Source of the DNA: Thermaurantimonas sp046299575
Lineage (GTDB): Bacteria > Bacteroidota > Bacteroidia > Flavobacteriales > Schleiferiaceae
Length of the DNA: 64,000 nt
Reading direction: 5' to 3'
NCBI RefSeq assembly: GCF_046299575.1
Contig: NZ_JBKBHX010000002.1
Location: forward strand, 372,001-436,000
Shown here in pieces: positions 62,110 through 64,000 of this stretch. The notes beneath the pieces were generated by a model. That model saw nothing but the letters and a program-made list of their open reading frames with translations. It was not told where the DNA came from and ran no database searches. The position numbers and the translations under genes were made by a program. Each line of letters opens with the position of its first letter. Position 1 is the first letter of the stretch.

Positions 62110-63226
62110 ATGAAAACTTTTGAAGAAGTAAGTGCATTAGCGGGGCGCCTGGAAGCGCTAAGGGGGTATCTTTGACCCGGAAGGTAAGAAAATAGCCCTT
62201 CAAAACGAAGAAGAGCGTACAGCTGCACCAGGCTTTTGGGACGACCCAATAACAGCCCAGAAAATCCTTCGAAAGATTAAAGAACTGAAATTCTGGATCG
62301 AAGGCTTTGAAGAAGCTGCTCGAATGGTGGAAGAAGCGCAGCTTGCATACGATTTTTACAAAGAAGAAGTGATAAGCGAAGAAGAACTCGACAGAGCCTA
62401 CGAAGCTGCTTTAAAAGCAATCGAAAGCCTCGAGTTCCGTAATATGCTCTCGGCCGAAGAAGATCGCCTAAGTGCCGTGCTACAGATTACCGCAGGCGCT
62501 GGTGGTACCGAGAGCTGCGATTGGGCATCTATGTTACTGCGCATGTACACACGCTGGGCAGAGCAGCATGGCTACAAGGTCACTGAACTTAACATTCAAG
62601 ACGGCGATGTGGCCGGCATCAAAACGGCTACCATTCAGATAGAAGGCGATTATGCATTTGGCTATTTGAAAGGCGAAAACGGAGTACATCGTCTGGTGCG
62701 GATTTCTCCTTTTGATGCAAACGCTAAAAGACATACATCCTTTGCTTCCGTTTACGTGTATCCGCTTGTAGACGACACCATTCACATCGAAATCAATCCT
62801 GCCGACATCGAATGGGACACCTTCCGCTCAAGTGGTGCCGGCGGACAGAACGTAAACAAGGTGGAAACTGGCGTGCGCCTTCGTCACAAGCCTACCGGCA
62901 TCATCATAGAAAATACGGAGACCCGCTCCCAGCTTCAAAACAAAGAAAAAGCCCTTCAACTGCTAAAGTCGCAACTCTATGAAATGGAGCTTGAAGCGCG
63001 CAACCAAAAGCGAGCTGAAATAGAGGCAGGCAAGAAGAAAATCGAGTGGGGTTCCCAAATTCGCAACTATGTGCTGCATCCCTACAAATTGGTAAAAGAT
63101 GTGCGCACTGGAACTGAAACATCGAATGCCGAAGGCGTACTCGATGGCGATCTCGATGAGTTCCTCAAAGCTTACCTGATGAGCACGGGCAGCAGTAAGA
63201 CAGCCAATGCAGAATCGGCTTTATGA
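62110..63226 (+). CDS. prfB: Peptide chain release factor 2 with programmed +1 frameshift
   Basis: The first 21 codons run in frame 0 from ATG 62110 (MKTFEEVSALAGRLEALRGYL) to TGA at 62173-62175. The classic slippery site AGGGGGTATCTTTGAC is present: an internal Shine-Dalgarno-like AGGGGG precedes CTT TGA. A +1 shift reads GAC at 62174 and continues to the stop at 63226, giving 371 residues. The catalytic GGQ is at about 244-246 and the stop-recognition SPF at about 199-201. RF2 terminates at UAA/UGA, so scarcity of RF2 promotes the shift. The downstream permease start overlaps its stop. Confidence 0.97.
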
Positions 63227-64000
63227 AGTTTGGCATAATAGATCGCTACATCCTTCGATATTTTTTGGGCACTTTTTTCTTGACCCTGGTACTCATTCTA
63301 CTTATAGCCATAGTATTTGACATCTCAGAAAAGATCGAAGATTTTATCACAAAAGGCGCTTCAGCCCGTGAAATAATCTTCGATTATTACCTGAACTTTA
63401 TAGTGTACTATGGCAATATGTTCACCAGCATGATTGTGTTTATCTCAACGATCTTTTTCACAAGCATGCTGACAAATCGCACTGAAATAGTTGCCATTCT
63501 TACAGGTGGAATGAGTTTTAGTAGGTTAATGTATCCTTACGCTATTGGTACGATTATCGTCACTGTATTCAGCATGCTTCTAGCGCATTTTGTCATTCCC
63601 ATAAGCAATGTGCGCAGACTTCATTTCGAAAATCTCTATATCAATGTTACATCTGGAGAGAGGAACAACGACTTACATCGACAGATTAAGCCAGGCCACC
63701 TGATATATCTGGAAAATTACAATCCCGACCGAATGAGCGGGTATAGATTTACTTATGAAGTATTTGATGGTCAGCGTCTTGTTTCTAAGCTCTCCTCTGA
63801 TTTCATCAGCTTCGACACTGTTCAATCCAAATGGAAGCTCGACAATTACACAATTCGATACATTCAAGAGGGAGGCGATCAGCTCATCATTGGTCGGCAG
63901 CTCGATACAATTTTTGATTTTAAACCTGACGAACTTAGTCCAAAGCTTTATAGCGTCACAATGATGAATACGCCTCGGCTAATTGAATTTATTAAGGCCG
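63223..64000 (+). CDS. LptF/LptG-family permease (YjgP/YjgQ), truncated by window end
   Basis: ATG at 63223 overlaps the prfB TGA (ATGA). The visible 259 residues show a start MKFGIIDRYILRYFLGTFF typical of LptF/G, membrane helices LVLILLIAIVF and MIVFISTIFFTSMLTN, the region EIVAILTGGMSFSRLMYPYAIGTIIV (split), then a periplasmic beta-jellyroll domain (ILHLIP-style YSGERN). It would form with LptB the ABC transporter that lifts lipopolysaccharide from the inner membrane. The C-terminal helices lie beyond 64000. Confidence 0.9.
   Translation, partial: MKFGIIDRYILRYFLGTFFLTLVLILLIAIVFDISEKIEDFITKGASAREIIFDYYLNFIVYYGNMFTSMIVFISTIFFTSMLTNRTEIVAILTGGMSFSRLMYPYAIGTIIVTVFSMLLAHFVIPISNVRRLHFENLYINVTSGERNNDLHRQIKPGHLIYLENYNPDRMSGYRFTYEVFDGQRLVSKLSSDFISFDTVQSKWKLDNYTIRYIQEGGDQLIIGRQLDTIFDFKPDELSPKLYSVTMMNTPRLIEFIKA

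Noticed and set aside
62110..62323. prfB as a frameshifted pseudogene
   Set aside because: The in-frame TGA is the conserved programmed frameshift site with an upstream AGGGGG and CTT TGA C, not damage.
1..64000. CRISPR array, rRNA, prophage or insertion sequence
   Set aside because: No regularly spaced direct repeats, no rRNA-like sequence, and no transposase, integrase or phage structural gene was seen on either strand.

Overview
The window is a compact chromosomal segment from a member of the Bacteroidota, probably a draft or metagenome-derived scaffold because it carries a six-base N gap. The phylum call rests on: gliding-motility ABC genes gldF and gldG; several proteins ending in type IX secretion system (T9SS) sorting domains; a PorV-family barrel; a SusC-like TonB receptor with a carboxypeptidase-like N-terminal domain; a DUF5606 protein; tiny PID-CTERM-like proteins; weak Shine-Dalgarno signals; and repeated TAnnTTTG promoter -7 boxes. 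I cannot place it below phylum with confidence. No rRNA, tRNA, CRISPR array, integrase or transposase was seen.

Layout. 1-9.0 kb: a reverse-strand housekeeping block with an operon def, TPR lipoprotein, DUF5606, mazG, exported protein, preceded by rel/spoT and an orphan ligase-associated Lhr-like helicase. 9.1-12 kb: a cell-surface operon in which a large T9SS cargo is sandwiched between two tiny PID-CTERM-like paralogues; the cargo gene contains the N gap flanked by a near-identical 81-bp duplication. 12.5-17.2 kb: acpH, a nitrilase-family amidase and a TPR gene whose divergent starts overlap, a T9SS protein with a CxxCH motif, a HIT protein and greA. 17.2-26.1 kb: a three-gene operon TonB receptor, 1356-residue surface protein, PorV-family barrel. 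26.2-35.4 kb: a Rieske-like lipoprotein, an outer-membrane barrel, pfkA, a THUMP RNA methyltransferase, a fructosamine kinase-like protein, an NrnA-type phosphoesterase, an atypical SDR, gldG and gldF. 35.4-40.4 kb: a repeat element, a glycosyltransferase, a gamma carbonic anhydrase, an Nfu scaffold, a sugar-phosphate isomerase and lipB.

40.4-45.8 kb is visibly A+T-richer and holds a HupE/UreJ-like membrane protein, a DUF6702 protein, a small anchored protein and a LytS/LytTR two-component pair. 45.8-53.2 kb is a polysaccharide locus: five glycosyltransferases on the reverse strand, diverging from an exported protein and a Wzy/O-antigen-ligase-like membrane protein. 53.3-64 kb returns to forward-strand housekeeping genes: an FMN reductase, a His-rich lipoprotein, an rRNA methyltransferase, a glycogen-binding-domain protein, recQ, acyl-CoA dehydrogenase, hemE, a MauG-type dihaem peroxidase, prfB with its programmed frameshift, and an LptF/G permease cut by the window edge.

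The themes are surface biogenesis and secretion (T9SS cargo, PorV, TonB receptor, GldFG, glycosyltransferases, LptF/G) mixed with core metabolism and translation. The items most worth a second look are the PID-CTERM/T9SS sandwich operon, the TonB/surface-protein/PorV operon, the two copies of an intergenic structured repeat starting TTTTTTTGGGCGTGCCCC, and the overlapping divergent gene starts.
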